Assembly: GCA_030655075.1 (NCBI GenBank)
Contig: JAURWE010000024.1
Span: 682,001 to 746,000 of the forward strand
Source of the DNA: Pararhizobium sp.
GTDB taxonomy: Bacteria > Pseudomonadota > Alphaproteobacteria > Rhizobiales > Rhizobiaceae
DNA length: 64,000 nucleotides
Direction: 5' to 3'
Every line of letters begins with the position of its first letter. Position 1 is the stretch's first letter. Shown one piece after another: positions 12,820-20,872 of the stretch. Under the pieces are notes generated by a model that ran no database searches, had not been told where the DNA came from, and was given only the letters and a program-made list of their open reading frames with translations. Both the position numbers and the translations under genes were made by a program.

Positions 12820-13377
12820 TTACCCGTTCGCTGCATCCTCGGCCGCTTCCGCCAGCATGCCGAAGGCGTAGGTCGCAAACGACCGCCAGCATTCGACCCG
12901 GTACGTGTCATCTGCCGTGCGGAAGATCACCGCTTCCATCTTGCCCAGAACCGTGCGTGTGCAGGCGCCGGCCGGGAAGGAGGCGGGCGACAGATCGTGC
13001 GGGGTAACGCCGTTGAGCGCCACCGTCGCGCGCGGGCCCTTGACGATGATCGCCGTATTGCGGTGGGACACATCCGTTGCCGAGTGCAGCACGCCGGACG
13101 TGGCGGCGATCGCCATCAGGTCGGCCTCGTTTTCGTCGATCAGCAGCCATTCGTCCGGCCCGAGCCAGAGCGCGTGGCGGCCGTTGGCAGAGGTCGAGCC
13201 CTTGGGCCGCACCGGCAGGGTGATGTTCAGCGCCGCCGATAGCGCAGCGATCGCGTCGGGTTTTGCCCGGAGAGACAGCCGGGTTGCCGGAGCGGCGGTC
13301 GTCAGGCTCGCCACGCCGGAGCCGCCATGAACGCCGGCCAGCGGTGCCTTGCGGGCTGCAATCATTGGATCAGCCAT
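12820..13377 (-). CDS. soxG: Sarcosine oxidase gamma subunit
   Basis: Small subunit of heterotetrameric sarcosine oxidase, which oxidises sarcosine to glycine with tetrahydrofolate and oxygen. The 185 residues fit SoxG, with recognisable ALWLGPDEWLLI and VLHSATDVSHRNTAIIVKGP blocks related to the GcvT fold. It is the last gene of the soxB-soxD-soxA-soxG operon and overlaps the end of soxA by eight bases, implying translational coupling. The subunit is structural and has no catalytic residues of its own in characterised enzymes. Confidence 0.92.
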   Translation of the reverse strand: MADPMIAARKAPLAGVHGGSGVASLTTAAPATRLSLRAKPDAIAALSAALNITLPVRPKGSTSANGRHALWLGPDEWLLIDENEADLMAIAATSGVLHSATDVSHRNTAIIVKGPRATVALNGVTPHDLSPASFPAGACTRTVLGKMEAVIFRTADDTYRVECWRSFATYAFGMLAEAAEDAANG

Positions 13378-16363
13378 TGATGCGGCTCCCTTCCTTGTCG
13401 ATAAACACCATGTCGCTCACCTCGACGGCAATCGTCTTGTCCACCATCGGCACGTAGAGCGTCTGACCAATGCGGGCCTTCCCTCCTGCCACCAGCGCCA
13501 TGGCGATCGACCGGCCGCAGTTTTCAGACCAGTAGGACGACGTCACATGGCCAAGCATGGTCATCGGGATCGGCTCGTTCGGATCGGCCACGACCTGCGC
13601 GCCCTCCTCCAGAACCTCCTTCGGATCCTTGGTCAGAAGACCGACCAGCTGTTTGCGGCCTTCCTTGACCAGATCGGACCGCTTCAGGCCGCGAATACCG
13701 ACGAAATCCGGCTTCTTCTTGCCGACGGCCCAGCCGAGGCTGGCGTCGTAAGGCGTCACGGTTCCGTCCGTGTCCTGGCCGACGATGATATAGCCCTTTT
13801 CGGCGCGCAGCACGTGCATGGTTTCCGTGCCGTAGGCGCAGGCGCCCAGCGGCTCGGCCCGGGCCCAGATCGCCTCCCAGACCGCCTGGCCATAATCAGC
13901 GGGTACGTTGACCTCGAAGCCCGCTTCACCGGTGAACGACATCCGGAACAGCCGCGTCGGCACGCCGCAGATCTTGCCTTCCCGCACGCTCATGTGCGGG
14001 AAGTCCTCGTTCGACATATCGATGCCTTCGACCAGCGGCGCGAGGATTTCGCGTGCCTTCGGACCCTGCACCGCGATGACCGCCCACTGTTCGGTGGTCG
14101 AGGTCAGCCACACATTCAGATGCGGGAATTCGGTCTGCAGATAGTCTTCCATGTGGTTCATGACCCGCGGCGCACCGCCGGTCGTCGTCGTCACGTGGAA
14201 ACGGTCCTCCGCCAGGCGTCCGACGACACCGTCGTCATAGACGAAGCCGTCTTCGCGCAGCATGATGCCGTAGCGGCAGCGGCCCGGCTTCAGCGTCTCC
14301 CAGCCATTGGTGTACATCAGGTTGAGGAACTGGGCGGCGTCGGGGCCGACCACTTCGATTTTGCCGAGCGTCGAAGCATCGAACAGGCCGGCGACATTGC
14401 GCACGGTGACGCATTCGCGGTTGACGGCCTGATGCATGGTCTCGCCTGACCTTGGATAATACCAGGCGCGCTTCCACTGGCCGACATCCTCGAAGGCTGC
14501 GCCATGCGCTTCCTCCCAGGCATGCATCGGCGTCTTGCGGGCCGGATCGAACAGTTCGGCGCGCGAGTGATTGACGATCGTGCCGAAGGTCACCGGCGTG
14601 TAGGGCGCGCGGAAGGTGGTGAGACCGACCTTCGGGATCTCGCGGCCAAGCGTTTCGGCGGCGATGGCCAGGCCGTGAATGTTCGACAGCTTGCCCTGAT
14701 CGGTCGCCATGCCGTTGGTGGTGAAGCGCTTGATATGCTCGATCGAGTGCATGCCTTCGCGCACGGCAAGACGGATATCCTTGGCGCAGACATCGTTCTG
14801 GAAGTCGATGAACGCCTTGACGGTCGTGTCGGCGCCGGCCCCTTCAGCACTGCCGGCCATGCCGCCGGTCCATTCGAAGGCGTTTTCGCCCGAAAGCGAG
14901 ACGGCAACAGCAGCCGAATGACCTGTGGCCTCGGCCATCGTTTGGCCGGCCGCAAGCGCTTCATCGATGGTGGCCTGCAGGCCGTTGGTGCCATTGCAGG
15001 CGCCGACGGAAAGGCAATCCTGGGCATAGATGCCCGGCAGGAAGCGCTGGCTTTCCTGATCGAAGGCGACCTTGCCGCGCGACTGCGAGAACAGATGCAC
15101 CGATGGCGTCCAGCCGGCCGACATCAGCAGGGCATCGATGGCAATCGTCCGCTTCGCACCGCCGCCGTTGCGGGCAACCGACATCGAGGCAACGCGCAAG
15201 CTTCCGGATGTATCGAGAACCGAATGACCGGTGAGAACCTCGATGCCGAGCGAGCGGGCCTCGGCAACAACGGCCTCGCCCGGATGCTCGCGGTTGTCGA
15301 CGATCGCCTCGACGGAGACACCGGCGCGCTTGAGGTCGAAGGCGGCCTCGTAGGCGGAATCATTCGCCGTGTAGACGCCGACCTTCTTGCCGACGGCGAC
15401 GCCGAAATGGTTGAGGAAGGTGCGGGCGGCGGATGCCAGCATGATGCCCGGACGGTCGTTGTTGGCGAACACCATGTGACGCTCGATGGCGCCGGCGGCG
15501 ATGATCACCCGCTTGGCACGCACTTGCCACAGACGCTCGCGCGGCAGCTTGCGGTCGGGCTTGGCAACATGGTCGGTCACCCGTTCGGCAAGACCGACGA
15601 AGTTCTGCGCGTAATAACCAAAGGCCGTCGTGCGCGGCAGCACGGTAACATTGTCCATCGCAGACAATTTGGCGACGGTCGCTTGCGCCCAGGCAAAACC
15701 ATTCTGGCCGTTGATCGTGACGCTGGCATCATAGTGCAGCGCGCCGCCGAGTTCCGGCTGCTCGTCGCAGAGAATGACGCGCGCACCGGCTTCGGCTGCC
15801 GCCAGGGCCGCAGAAAGACCGGCGACACCGCCGCCGACGACGAGCACGTCGCAATGGGCAAAACGGTTGGCATAGTGGTCGGTGTCGGCTTCGCTTGGGG
15901 ACACGCCGAGACCGGCAGCCGCGCGGATCTGCGGCTCATAGACGTGTTTCCACGCCTGCTTCGGCCACATGAAGGTCTTGTAATAGAAACCGGCGGCGAA
16001 GAACGGCGCCAGCAGATTGTTGACGGCACCGACGTCAAAGGACAGCGACGGCCAGCGGTTCTGCGAAATGACGGTCATCCCGTCGAACACTTCCTGCACC
16101 GTGGCGCGCACGTTCGGCTGCTTGCGCGAGGCATCGCGCTCGACGCCGATCAGCGCGTTCGGCTCTTCGGCACCGGCCGAGACGAAGCCGCGCGGGCGGT
16201 GATACTTGAACGAGCGGCCGACGAGGTGAACGCCGTTTGCCAACAGGGCCGAAGCGACCGTGTCGCCGTCAAGCGCCGTGTAGCTCTTGCCGTCGAAGGT
16301 GAAGCGGCTTGTCCGGGCCGGAGTGAGGCGGCCGGCGCCCTTGATACGATTTGCGCCGCTCAT
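13370..16363 (-). CDS. soxA: Sarcosine oxidase alpha subunit
   Basis: Large subunit, 997 residues, as usual for the family. The N terminus (about 18-100) is a 2Fe-2S-ferredoxin-like region lacking an obvious iron-sulfur cysteine set. A Rossmann NAD site follows (CDVLVVGGGVAGLSAALAAAE, about 173-193), then a second dinucleotide segment, then a C-terminal GcvT-like tetrahydrofolate-binding half (MFIDKEG end, YGTETMHVLRAEKGYI). In known enzymes the folate domain accepts the methylene group released from sarcosine. The start overlaps the soxD stop in an ATGA-type junction. Confidence 0.95.
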   Translation of the reverse strand: MSGANRIKGAGRLTPARTSRFTFDGKSYTALDGDTVASALLANGVHLVGRSFKYHRPRGFVSAGAEEPNALIGVERDASRKQPNVRATVQEVFDGMTVISQNRWPSLSFDVGAVNNLLAPFFAAGFYYKTFMWPKQAWKHVYEPQIRAAAGLGVSPSEADTDHYANRFAHCDVLVVGGGVAGLSAALAAAEAGARVILCDEQPELGGALHYDASVTINGQNGFAWAQATVAKLSAMDNVTVLPRTTAFGYYAQNFVGLAERVTDHVAKPDRKLPRERLWQVRAKRVIIAAGAIERHMVFANNDRPGIMLASAARTFLNHFGVAVGKKVGVYTANDSAYEAAFDLKRAGVSVEAIVDNREHPGEAVVAEARSLGIEVLTGHSVLDTSGSLRVASMSVARNGGGAKRTIAIDALLMSAGWTPSVHLFSQSRGKVAFDQESQRFLPGIYAQDCLSVGACNGTNGLQATIDEALAAGQTMAEATGHSAAVAVSLSGENAFEWTGGMAGSAEGAGADTTVKAFIDFQNDVCAKDIRLAVREGMHSIEHIKRFTTNGMATDQGKLSNIHGLAIAAETLGREIPKVGLTTFRAPYTPVTFGTIVNHSRAELFDPARKTPMHAWEEAHGAAFEDVGQWKRAWYYPRSGETMHQAVNRECVTVRNVAGLFDASTLGKIEVVGPDAAQFLNLMYTNGWETLKPGRCRYGIMLREDGFVYDDGVVGRLAEDRFHVTTTTGGAPRVMNHMEDYLQTEFPHLNVWLTSTTEQWAVIAVQGPKAREILAPLVEGIDMSNEDFPHMSVREGKICGVPTRLFRMSFTGEAGFEVNVPADYGQAVWEAIWARAEPLGACAYGTETMHVLRAEKGYIIVGQDTDGTVTPYDASLGWAVGKKKPDFVGIRGLKRSDLVKEGRKQLVGLLTKDPKEVLEEGAQVVADPNEPIPMTMLGHVTSSYWSENCGRSIAMALVAGGKARIGQTLYVPMVDKTIAVEVSDMVFIDKEGSRING

Positions 16364-16704
16364 TTCGCGTCGGCCTCCGTGGCTTCATAAGTTTCCACAA
16401 CCGCTTCCGTCGCAGGTGCCTTCGTGCCGAGATCCGGCTTGGGCTCGCCCGCCTTGTAGGAAACGATGAATTTGTCGCTGACCGTGTCGCGCGCCGCATT
16501 GAAGAAGCGGCCGCAGCCATGGATATGGCGCCAGCGCTCGAAGGTCACGCCCTTGACGTTGTCGCGCAGGAAAAAGAACTCCTCGAACGCTTCGTCGGAG
16601 ATCGATGCGATATCGGTCGAGCGGGCGATATGGGCATCGCCGCCGTGGCGAAACTCGAGCTCCGCACGCTCATCCTCGCAATAGGGGCAATATATCAGAA
16701 GCAT
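16360..16704 (-). CDS. soxD: Sarcosine oxidase delta subunit
   Basis: Zinc-binding small subunit, 114 residues. Cys6 and Cys9 (IYCPYCEDERAELEF) with the later HIHGCGRFFNAARD give the expected Cys/His zinc set. The C terminus is a loose Ala/Glu-rich tail. It overlaps soxA by four bases. The gap to soxB, 144 bases, is unusually wide for this operon because it carries an intergenic palindromic repeat. Confidence 0.93.
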   Translation of the reverse strand: MLLIYCPYCEDERAELEFRHGGDAHIARSTDIASISDEAFEEFFFLRDNVKGVTFERWRHIHGCGRFFNAARDTVSDKFIVSYKAGEPKPDLGTKAPATEAVVETYEATEADAK

Positions 16705-16770
16705 GGGACACTCCCTGCCGTTTTGGCATGGCGGATTTCGGTAATAGCGATCGGCATAAGGGAAAAGAAC

Positions 16771-16822
16771 GATCTCCCCCCTTGTGGGGGAGATGTCAGC
16801 GCAGTTGACAGAGGGGGGTGGC
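16771..16822. repeat. Rhizobial intergenic palindromic repeat inside the sox operon
   Basis: A compact element of two hairpins: CTCCCCC-CTTGT-GGGGGAG, then a gap with TGTCAGCGCAGTTGACA, flanked by a terminal GAGGGGGGTG. The same unit recurs near 57.0-57.1 kb, including the preceding GGGAAAAGAAC. It resembles the mosaic repeats (RIME/BIME type) known from rhizobia and agrobacteria. Here it sits between soxB and soxD, where a transcript hairpin could affect the relative expression of the subunits. Confidence 0.75.
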
Positions 16823-16848
16823 CACAGGTTCCGAACATCATGCCACCC

Positions 16849-18102
16849 TCAATGCGCAACGGCAGCCGCAGCCGCTTCGTCGATCAGGCGGCCGGAGCGG
16901 AAACGTTCGAGCGTGAAGGCCTCGTTGATCTTGTGCGGCGCGTCGTTGGCGATCGTATGGGCAAAGACATTGGCCGAACCCGGCGTTGCCTTGAAGCCGC
17001 CCGTGCCCCAGCCGCAGTTTACATAAAGCCCCTGCACCGGCGTCTTCGCCAGGATCGGCGAGCGGTCCGGCGTCACGTCGACGATGCCGCCCCAGGAGCG
17101 CAGCATCTTCATGCGGGTGAACATCGGGAACAGTTCGCAGATCGCATCAAGCGTGTGGTTGATGATGTGCAGGCCGCCGGTCTGGGAATAGGACGCATAC
17201 TGGTCGGTACCGGCGCCGATTACCAGTTCGCCCTTGTCGGACTGGGAAATATAGGCATGCACCGTGTTGGACATGACGACGCAGGGGAAGATCGGCTTGA
17301 TCGGCTCCGACACCAGCGCCTGCAGCGGGTAGCTGACCAGCGGCATGCGGATATCGGCCATTTCCATCAGCACCGACGTGTGGCCGGAAGCAACGACGCC
17401 GACCTTCTTGGCGCCGATATAGCCACGATTGGTATCGACACCGGCAATCGCGCCATTGGCATGGCGGCGCAGGCCGGTGACTTCACAATTCTGGATGATG
17501 TGAACGCCACGGTCGGAGGCGGCGCGGGCATAACCCCATGCAACCGCATCATGGCGCGCCGTGCCGCCCTTGCGCTGCAGAGCAGCACCGATAACGGGAT
17601 AACGCGCGGTGCGGGAAATATCGAGCGGCGGGCAGAATTCCTTGGCCTGCTCCGGCGTCAGCCACTCATTGTCGACGCCGTTCAGGCGGTTGGAATGGAT
17701 GTGGCGCTTGAACACCTGTTGGTCGTGAATATTGTGGGCCAGCATCATGACGCCGCGCGCCGAATACATGACGTTGTAGTTGAGGTCCTGCGACAGGCCA
17801 TCCCACATTTTGAGTGCGTGGTTATAGAGACCCGCACTTTCGTCGTAGAGATAGTTCGAGCGGATGATGGTGGTGTTGCGGCCCGTATTGCCGCCACCGA
17901 GCCAGCCCTTTTCGAGCACGGCAATGTTGGTGATGCCGTGTTCCTTGGCGAGGTAGTAGGCCGTGCCGAGACCATGACCACCAGCGCCGATGATGATGAC
18001 ATCATACTCCTTGCGCGGCTCCGGCGATGTCCACTGCGCTTCCCATCCCTTGTGGCCGCGCAACGCCTCGCGTGCCACGGCAAATCCTGAATATTTCCGC
18101 AT
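16849..18102 (-). CDS. soxB: Sarcosine oxidase beta subunit
   Basis: FAD/FMN subunit that oxidises sarcosine; 417 residues, usual for heterotetrameric SoxB. The dinucleotide-binding fold is clear at about residues 34-60 (DVIIIGAGGHGLGTAYYLAKEHG), followed by LEKGWLGGGNTGRNTTIIRSNYL, characteristic of SoxB. The C terminus has YVNCGWGTGGFKATPGS, the flavin-binding end of the D-amino-acid-oxidase fold. It is the first gene of the sox operon; its promoter should lie in 18103-18522, shared with the rpsU side. Confidence 0.95.
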   Translation of the reverse strand: MRKYSGFAVAREALRGHKGWEAQWTSPEPRKEYDVIIIGAGGHGLGTAYYLAKEHGITNIAVLEKGWLGGGNTGRNTTIIRSNYLYDESAGLYNHALKMWDGLSQDLNYNVMYSARGVMMLAHNIHDQQVFKRHIHSNRLNGVDNEWLTPEQAKEFCPPLDISRTARYPVIGAALQRKGGTARHDAVAWGYARAASDRGVHIIQNCEVTGLRRHANGAIAGVDTNRGYIGAKKVGVVASGHTSVLMEMADIRMPLVSYPLQALVSEPIKPIFPCVVMSNTVHAYISQSDKGELVIGAGTDQYASYSQTGGLHIINHTLDAICELFPMFTRMKMLRSWGGIVDVTPDRSPILAKTPVQGLYVNCGWGTGGFKATPGSANVFAHTIANDAPHKINEAFTLERFRSGRLIDEAAAAAVAH

Positions 18103-18522
18103 TCGCCGATACTCCGTGAACCCCGGTGTTTCTTATCCATAAAACCTGTCAGCCGTCCGAGCGGCGAGCGCCATAGAGATCGCAAATCCGTAAACGGCAC
18201 AACGTTTCTTTTGCGACGCGCCACGGCGTAGCTGTGCAGAATGCGACAGCATCTTGCAGCACGGCAGTTGCTCCCACCGGACATCGCGTGTAGGTCTGCA
18301 TCAATGGTATCCAGCGAGCAGCGCTGCCACGCCGCCTGCGGGGCAAGCCCGCATTTGCAGGTGATTTCTTCAACCCAGCCAAAACTCATGGCTGGACTTT
18401 GAGGCGCCCTTCTGGTATGCCCCTCCCACAATCGCACAGTCCCCGGGGCTGGGCGCGCTTTATTTTTGCTGCCGAGGCCTGATTTTCCCGCAGCAAAGTC
18501 GAAATCAAGGAACGGGATTAAC
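18103..18522. other. Divergent intergenic region between soxB and rpsU
   Basis: About 420 bases without a convincing gene. It must hold the leftward sox promoter and the rightward rpsU promoter, but no clean -35/-10 pair stands out. Two small hairpins are visible: CAGCCA/TGGCTG near 18375 and a TGCGGG/CCCGCA stem near 18335. A long leftward frame here (about 284 codons, overlapping soxB) looks like a mirror frame and is not accepted. Confidence 0.5.
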
Positions 18523-18762
18523 GTGCAGGTACTAGTCCGCGACAACAATGTCGACCAGGCGCTTCGCGCACTCAAGAAAAAGATGCAGCGCGAAGGCATT
18601 TTCCGCGAAATGAAGATGCGCGAAGCTTACGAGAAGCCCTCGCAGAAGCGCGCCCGCGAAAAGGCTGAAGGCGTTCGCCGCATTCGCAAGCTGGCCCGCA
18701 AGCGCGCGCAGCGCGAAAGTGGCATCGTCACCACGAGCCGTCCGGCTGCCGCTGCACGGTAA
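18523..18762 (+). CDS. rpsU: 30S ribosomal protein S21
   Basis: Small-subunit ribosomal protein; 79 residues from a GTG start. The sequence QVLVRDNNVDQALRALKKKM followed by a strongly basic tail is typical of alphaproteobacterial S21. The GTG at 18523 is preferred over the longer frame from 18466 because AAGGAA precedes it and the S21 family begins exactly there. A strong intrinsic terminator follows, so it is probably monocistronic. Confidence 0.94.
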   Translation: MQVLVRDNNVDQALRALKKKMQREGIFREMKMREAYEKPSQKRAREKAEGVRRIRKLARKRAQRESGIVTTSRPAAAAR

Positions 18763-18796
18763 TACGTCGTTTTTTCGACGTTTTCAGATGTCATTG

Positions 18797-18835
18797 TGGC
18801 GGAGGCGATTGGTTCGCCGCCGCCTTTTTTGTTTT
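18797..18835 (+). terminator. Intrinsic terminator of rpsU
   Basis: A G+C-rich stem, GGCGG-AGGCGA paired with TTCGCC-GCCGCC around a short loop, runs straight into TTTTTTGTTTTT. This is a textbook rho-independent terminator 35-70 bases after the rpsU stop. Confidence 0.85.
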
Positions 18836-18898
18836 TCGGACTGTCGGGTGAGATCTTCACCCTCTGGCCTTTGCCGCATGGGGACGCAATCTTTGACA

Positions 18899-19780
18899 AT
18901 GGATGCACTGACCTTGGATATCTCCGGCCCGGTTTTCGAAGCGAGCCGCCGGTTCCGGACGATCAAATTCGCCTGTGTCTCCCTCGCCATGATGGGTGCC
19001 GCCGTTGCCATTTCGGGGTGCAGCACGACGACCACGACCGACGCCATCAGCGTTGAGCGCGGCCAGGGCACCAGCGAGAACATCTCGTCACTGTCAGGCG
19101 TCATCTCGGCCAACCCGCAGGATCCCGAAGCCTACAACGTTCGCGGCTCGGCCTACGGCCGTTCGGGCCAGTCGCGCAATGCGATCGCCGACTTCAACCA
19201 GGCGATCCAGCTCAATCCGCGTTTCTACCAGGCCTATGCCAACCGCGCGCTGGTTCAGCGCAACACCGGCAACCTGGCGGAAGCCGCCGCCGACTACAAC
19301 ATGGCGCTGCAGATCAACCCGCGCTACGACGTCGCCTATATCGGCCGTGGAAATCTCTACCGTCAGGCCGGCCGCATCGATGAAGCCTTCAACGACTTCA
19401 ACAAGGCGATCCAGCTCGATACGACCGATCCCCGCGCCTATCACAATCGCGGCCTGATCTACCAGACCCGCAACCAGCATGCGCAGGCGATCGAGGATTT
19501 CTCGACGGCGATCTCGCTGTCGTCAAGCTCGCCCGAACCCTACAACGGCCGCGGCATATCCTATGTTGCCATGGGTGACGACGACAACGCCTTTGCCGAT
19601 TTCAACAACGCCATCACCCTGAACGGCAAGATCGCCGAATCCTGGGCCAACCAGGCGCTGGTCTATGAACGCAAGGGTGAAAAGGCCAAGGCCGCGAAAT
19701 CCTACTCGCACGCCCTGCAGCTGGATCCCAAATACACCCCAGCCCGCGACGGCCTCGGCCGTGTAAAGTCCGGCGCCTGA
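18899..19780 (+). CDS. TPR-repeat lipoprotein
   Basis: A 293-residue protein with an N-terminal hydrophobic segment (FACVSLAMMGAAVAISGC) ending in a lipobox; Cys41 would be lipidated, so it should be anchored in the cell envelope. At least six tetratricopeptide repeats follow, recognisable as repeated AIADFNQAIQLNPRFYQAY-type units from about residue 75 to the end. TPR arrays bind partner proteins. The start at ATG 18899 gives a credible signal; ATG 18878 is a possible alternative. No partner gene is adjacent, so the role is unknown. Confidence 0.85.
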   Translation: MDALTLDISGPVFEASRRFRTIKFACVSLAMMGAAVAISGCSTTTTTDAISVERGQGTSENISSLSGVISANPQDPEAYNVRGSAYGRSGQSRNAIADFNQAIQLNPRFYQAYANRALVQRNTGNLAEAAADYNMALQINPRYDVAYIGRGNLYRQAGRIDEAFNDFNKAIQLDTTDPRAYHNRGLIYQTRNQHAQAIEDFSTAISLSSSSPEPYNGRGISYVAMGDDDNAFADFNNAITLNGKIAESWANQALVYERKGEKAKAAKSYSHALQLDPKYTPARDGLGRVKSGA

Positions 19781-19900
19781 TACGGCATCAGCTTTACAGC
19801 TTACAATTTTTAGTCTTGACCTCCCGGGAATGATGCAGTCTCCGGGAGTTTTTGCGCGTGGCTCCAGCCAGTCTCGGTATGTCTGCCTCTTGGGAACGGA

Positions 19901-20164
19901 CTATTTGATGATCGTATGCTCCAGCGCTTCCCGGATGAAGCGCGTGTAGGGAATTCCACGCTCCTTGGCTTTCGCCTTGATCGCATCGAGCAATGGCTGC
20001 GGCAGTCGCATGTTCAGCTGTGCGGATTTTTTCTCGAACTCGAATGCCATGGGCTTGAAGCCGGAAAAATCATATTCCGAAAGATCAGCCTTATCGACGA
20101 AAGCTTCCGCCTGCTCGTCCGTCTCGTAAACGGGAAATGGCTTAGATTTTGATGGTGCGCTCAT
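19901..20164 (-). CDS. brnA: BrnA-family antitoxin
   Basis: An 87-residue protein with an acidic middle (TDEQAEAFVDKADLSEYDFSGFKP) and a C-terminal ribbon-helix-helix-like part (QLNMRLPQPLLDAIKAKAKERGIPYTRFIREALEHTI). This matches the BrnA/CopG antitoxin type, which neutralises BrnT and represses the operon by DNA binding. Its start overlaps the end of the upstream brnT gene by 23 bases, the usual toxin-first order of brnTA. Confidence 0.85.
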   Translation of the reverse strand: MSAPSKSKPFPVYETDEQAEAFVDKADLSEYDFSGFKPMAFEFEKKSAQLNMRLPQPLLDAIKAKAKERGIPYTRFIREALEHTIIK

Positions 20165-20438
20165 AGGCCTCGATTTCCTTCTTATGCATGTATCGCGCAG
20201 AGATAGGTCGCATAAATCTGTCCCCGGCGATCTCTCGGATCATGAAAACGATAAACAGGTAACGGCCGACATCGTTGCGCCCGACGGCATTGAAACGGAC
20301 TTCAATACCTCCACTTGCCTTGTCCGGCAGAACAAGCGGGTCGTCGCTCAGCACGAATTCAATCTCTGCTTTCGAGACTCCGTGCTTGGCGCACTTTGGC
20401 CAATTGCCATTGTCCCAACCAAAACCTTTGATCATCAT
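20142..20438 (-). CDS. brnT: BrnT-family ribonuclease toxin
   Basis: About 98 residues resembling BrnT, a RelE-like ribonuclease. Family features are the N-terminal GWDNGNWPKCAKHGVSKAEIEFVLSDDP and the middle RYLFIVFMIREIAGDRFMRPISARYMHKKEIEAYER, where the Arg/His-rich C-terminal half carries the usual catalytic residues. The frame can start at 20453, but a promoter-like palindrome ends only four bases before that, so an ATG at 20438 or 20435 is more likely. It is translated before, and overlaps, brnA. Confidence 0.83.
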   Translation of the reverse strand: MMIKGFGWDNGNWPKCAKHGVSKAEIEFVLSDDPLVLPDKASGGIEVRFNAVGRNDVGRYLFIVFMIREIAGDRFMRPISARYMHKKEIEAYERTIKI

Positions 20439-20456
20439 AGGATGAAACCGCATCTC

Positions 20457-20466
20457 TGTATATACA
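20457..20466. promoter_or_regulatory. Candidate brnTA operator/promoter palindrome
   Basis: The perfect palindrome TGTATATACA lies just upstream of brnT and contains a -10-like TATACA on the leftward strand. BrnA proteins autorepress by binding palindromes over their promoter, so this is a plausible operator. The assignment rests on position only. Confidence 0.4.
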
Positions 20467-20522
20467 AACGCAAAACAAAATGGTTTCGATCTGCCGGCAG
20501 TCCATTCCGAGCACCGCCATCG

Positions 20523-20750
20523 TCAGCGGTTCGCTATGTCGCGATCGAAAACGAAGTCCGCAGGAAGCCGCCCGCGAAAACGCCTGAGCTTCTCCAGCAG
20601 CTCGTGAGGATTCGAATTTCGAGACACCTCCAAGTCACCTGTTCCAGCGAGCCTGATCCGGATGTCATCGCCTTCCTTGATATCCAAAGCCTTGACGACA
20701 CTGGCAGGCAGGCGAATTGCCAGACTGTTTCCCCATTTCGCGACACGCAT
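20523..20750 (-). CDS. AbrB/MazE-type antitoxin without an adjacent toxin
   Basis: 75 residues from ATG 20750, which has GGGGG at good spacing; ATG 20762 would add four residues. The N terminus MRVAKWGNSLAIRLPASVVKALDIKEGDDI is the swapped-hairpin AbrB/SpoVT DNA-binding fold. The tail FRGRLPADFVFDRDIANR is the kind that normally neutralises a VapC PIN-domain toxin encoded directly downstream. Here only about 70 non-coding bases separate the stop from brnT, so the toxin is missing. Confidence 0.85.
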   Translation of the reverse strand: MRVAKWGNSLAIRLPASVVKALDIKEGDDIRIRLAGTGDLEVSRNSNPHELLEKLRRFRGRLPADFVFDRDIANR

Positions 20751-20767
20751 GCATGCCCCCATCTACA

Positions 20768-20777
20768 CAATATATTG
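20768..20777. promoter_or_regulatory. Palindrome upstream of the AbrB-type antitoxin
   Basis: CAATATATTG is a perfect palindrome 18 bases before the antitoxin start and contains a -10-like TATATT on the leftward strand. It could be the autoregulatory operator. Evidence is position and symmetry only. Confidence 0.35.
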
Positions 20778-20814
20778 CGAATACATAAAATGAATACCAT
20801 CCAGAAAGCGAACG

Positions 20815-20843
20815 AAAAAGGCCGCCTCGAACGAGACGGCCTT
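20815..20843 (-). terminator. Intrinsic terminator of the pnt operon
   Basis: On the minus strand a near-perfect stem, AAGGCCGTCTCG paired with CGAGGCGGCCTT around a TT loop, is followed by a T-run (AAAAA on the plus strand at 20815-20819). It begins about 30 bases after the pntB stop. Confidence 0.85.
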
Positions 20844-20872
20844 CCTATATTCTTGCCCGATGACAGAACCGC

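Noticed and set aside
13349..18090. Long plus-strand open frames opposite the sox genes (366, 628 and 579 codons)
   Set aside because: They mirror soxA, soxB and soxG codon by codon, have arginine/aspartate/histidine-rich sequence without any family, and lack ribosome sites. This is the usual antisense openness of high-G+C genes.
18466..18522. N-terminal extension of S21 from 18466
   Set aside because: The S21 family begins at the GTG 18523, which has the ribosome site; the extension is not conserved-looking.
19901..20762. Phage-defence island around the toxin-antitoxin genes
   Set aside because: Only a BrnTA pair and an orphan antitoxin are present, with no nuclease, helicase, ATPase, reverse transcriptase or integrase nearby.
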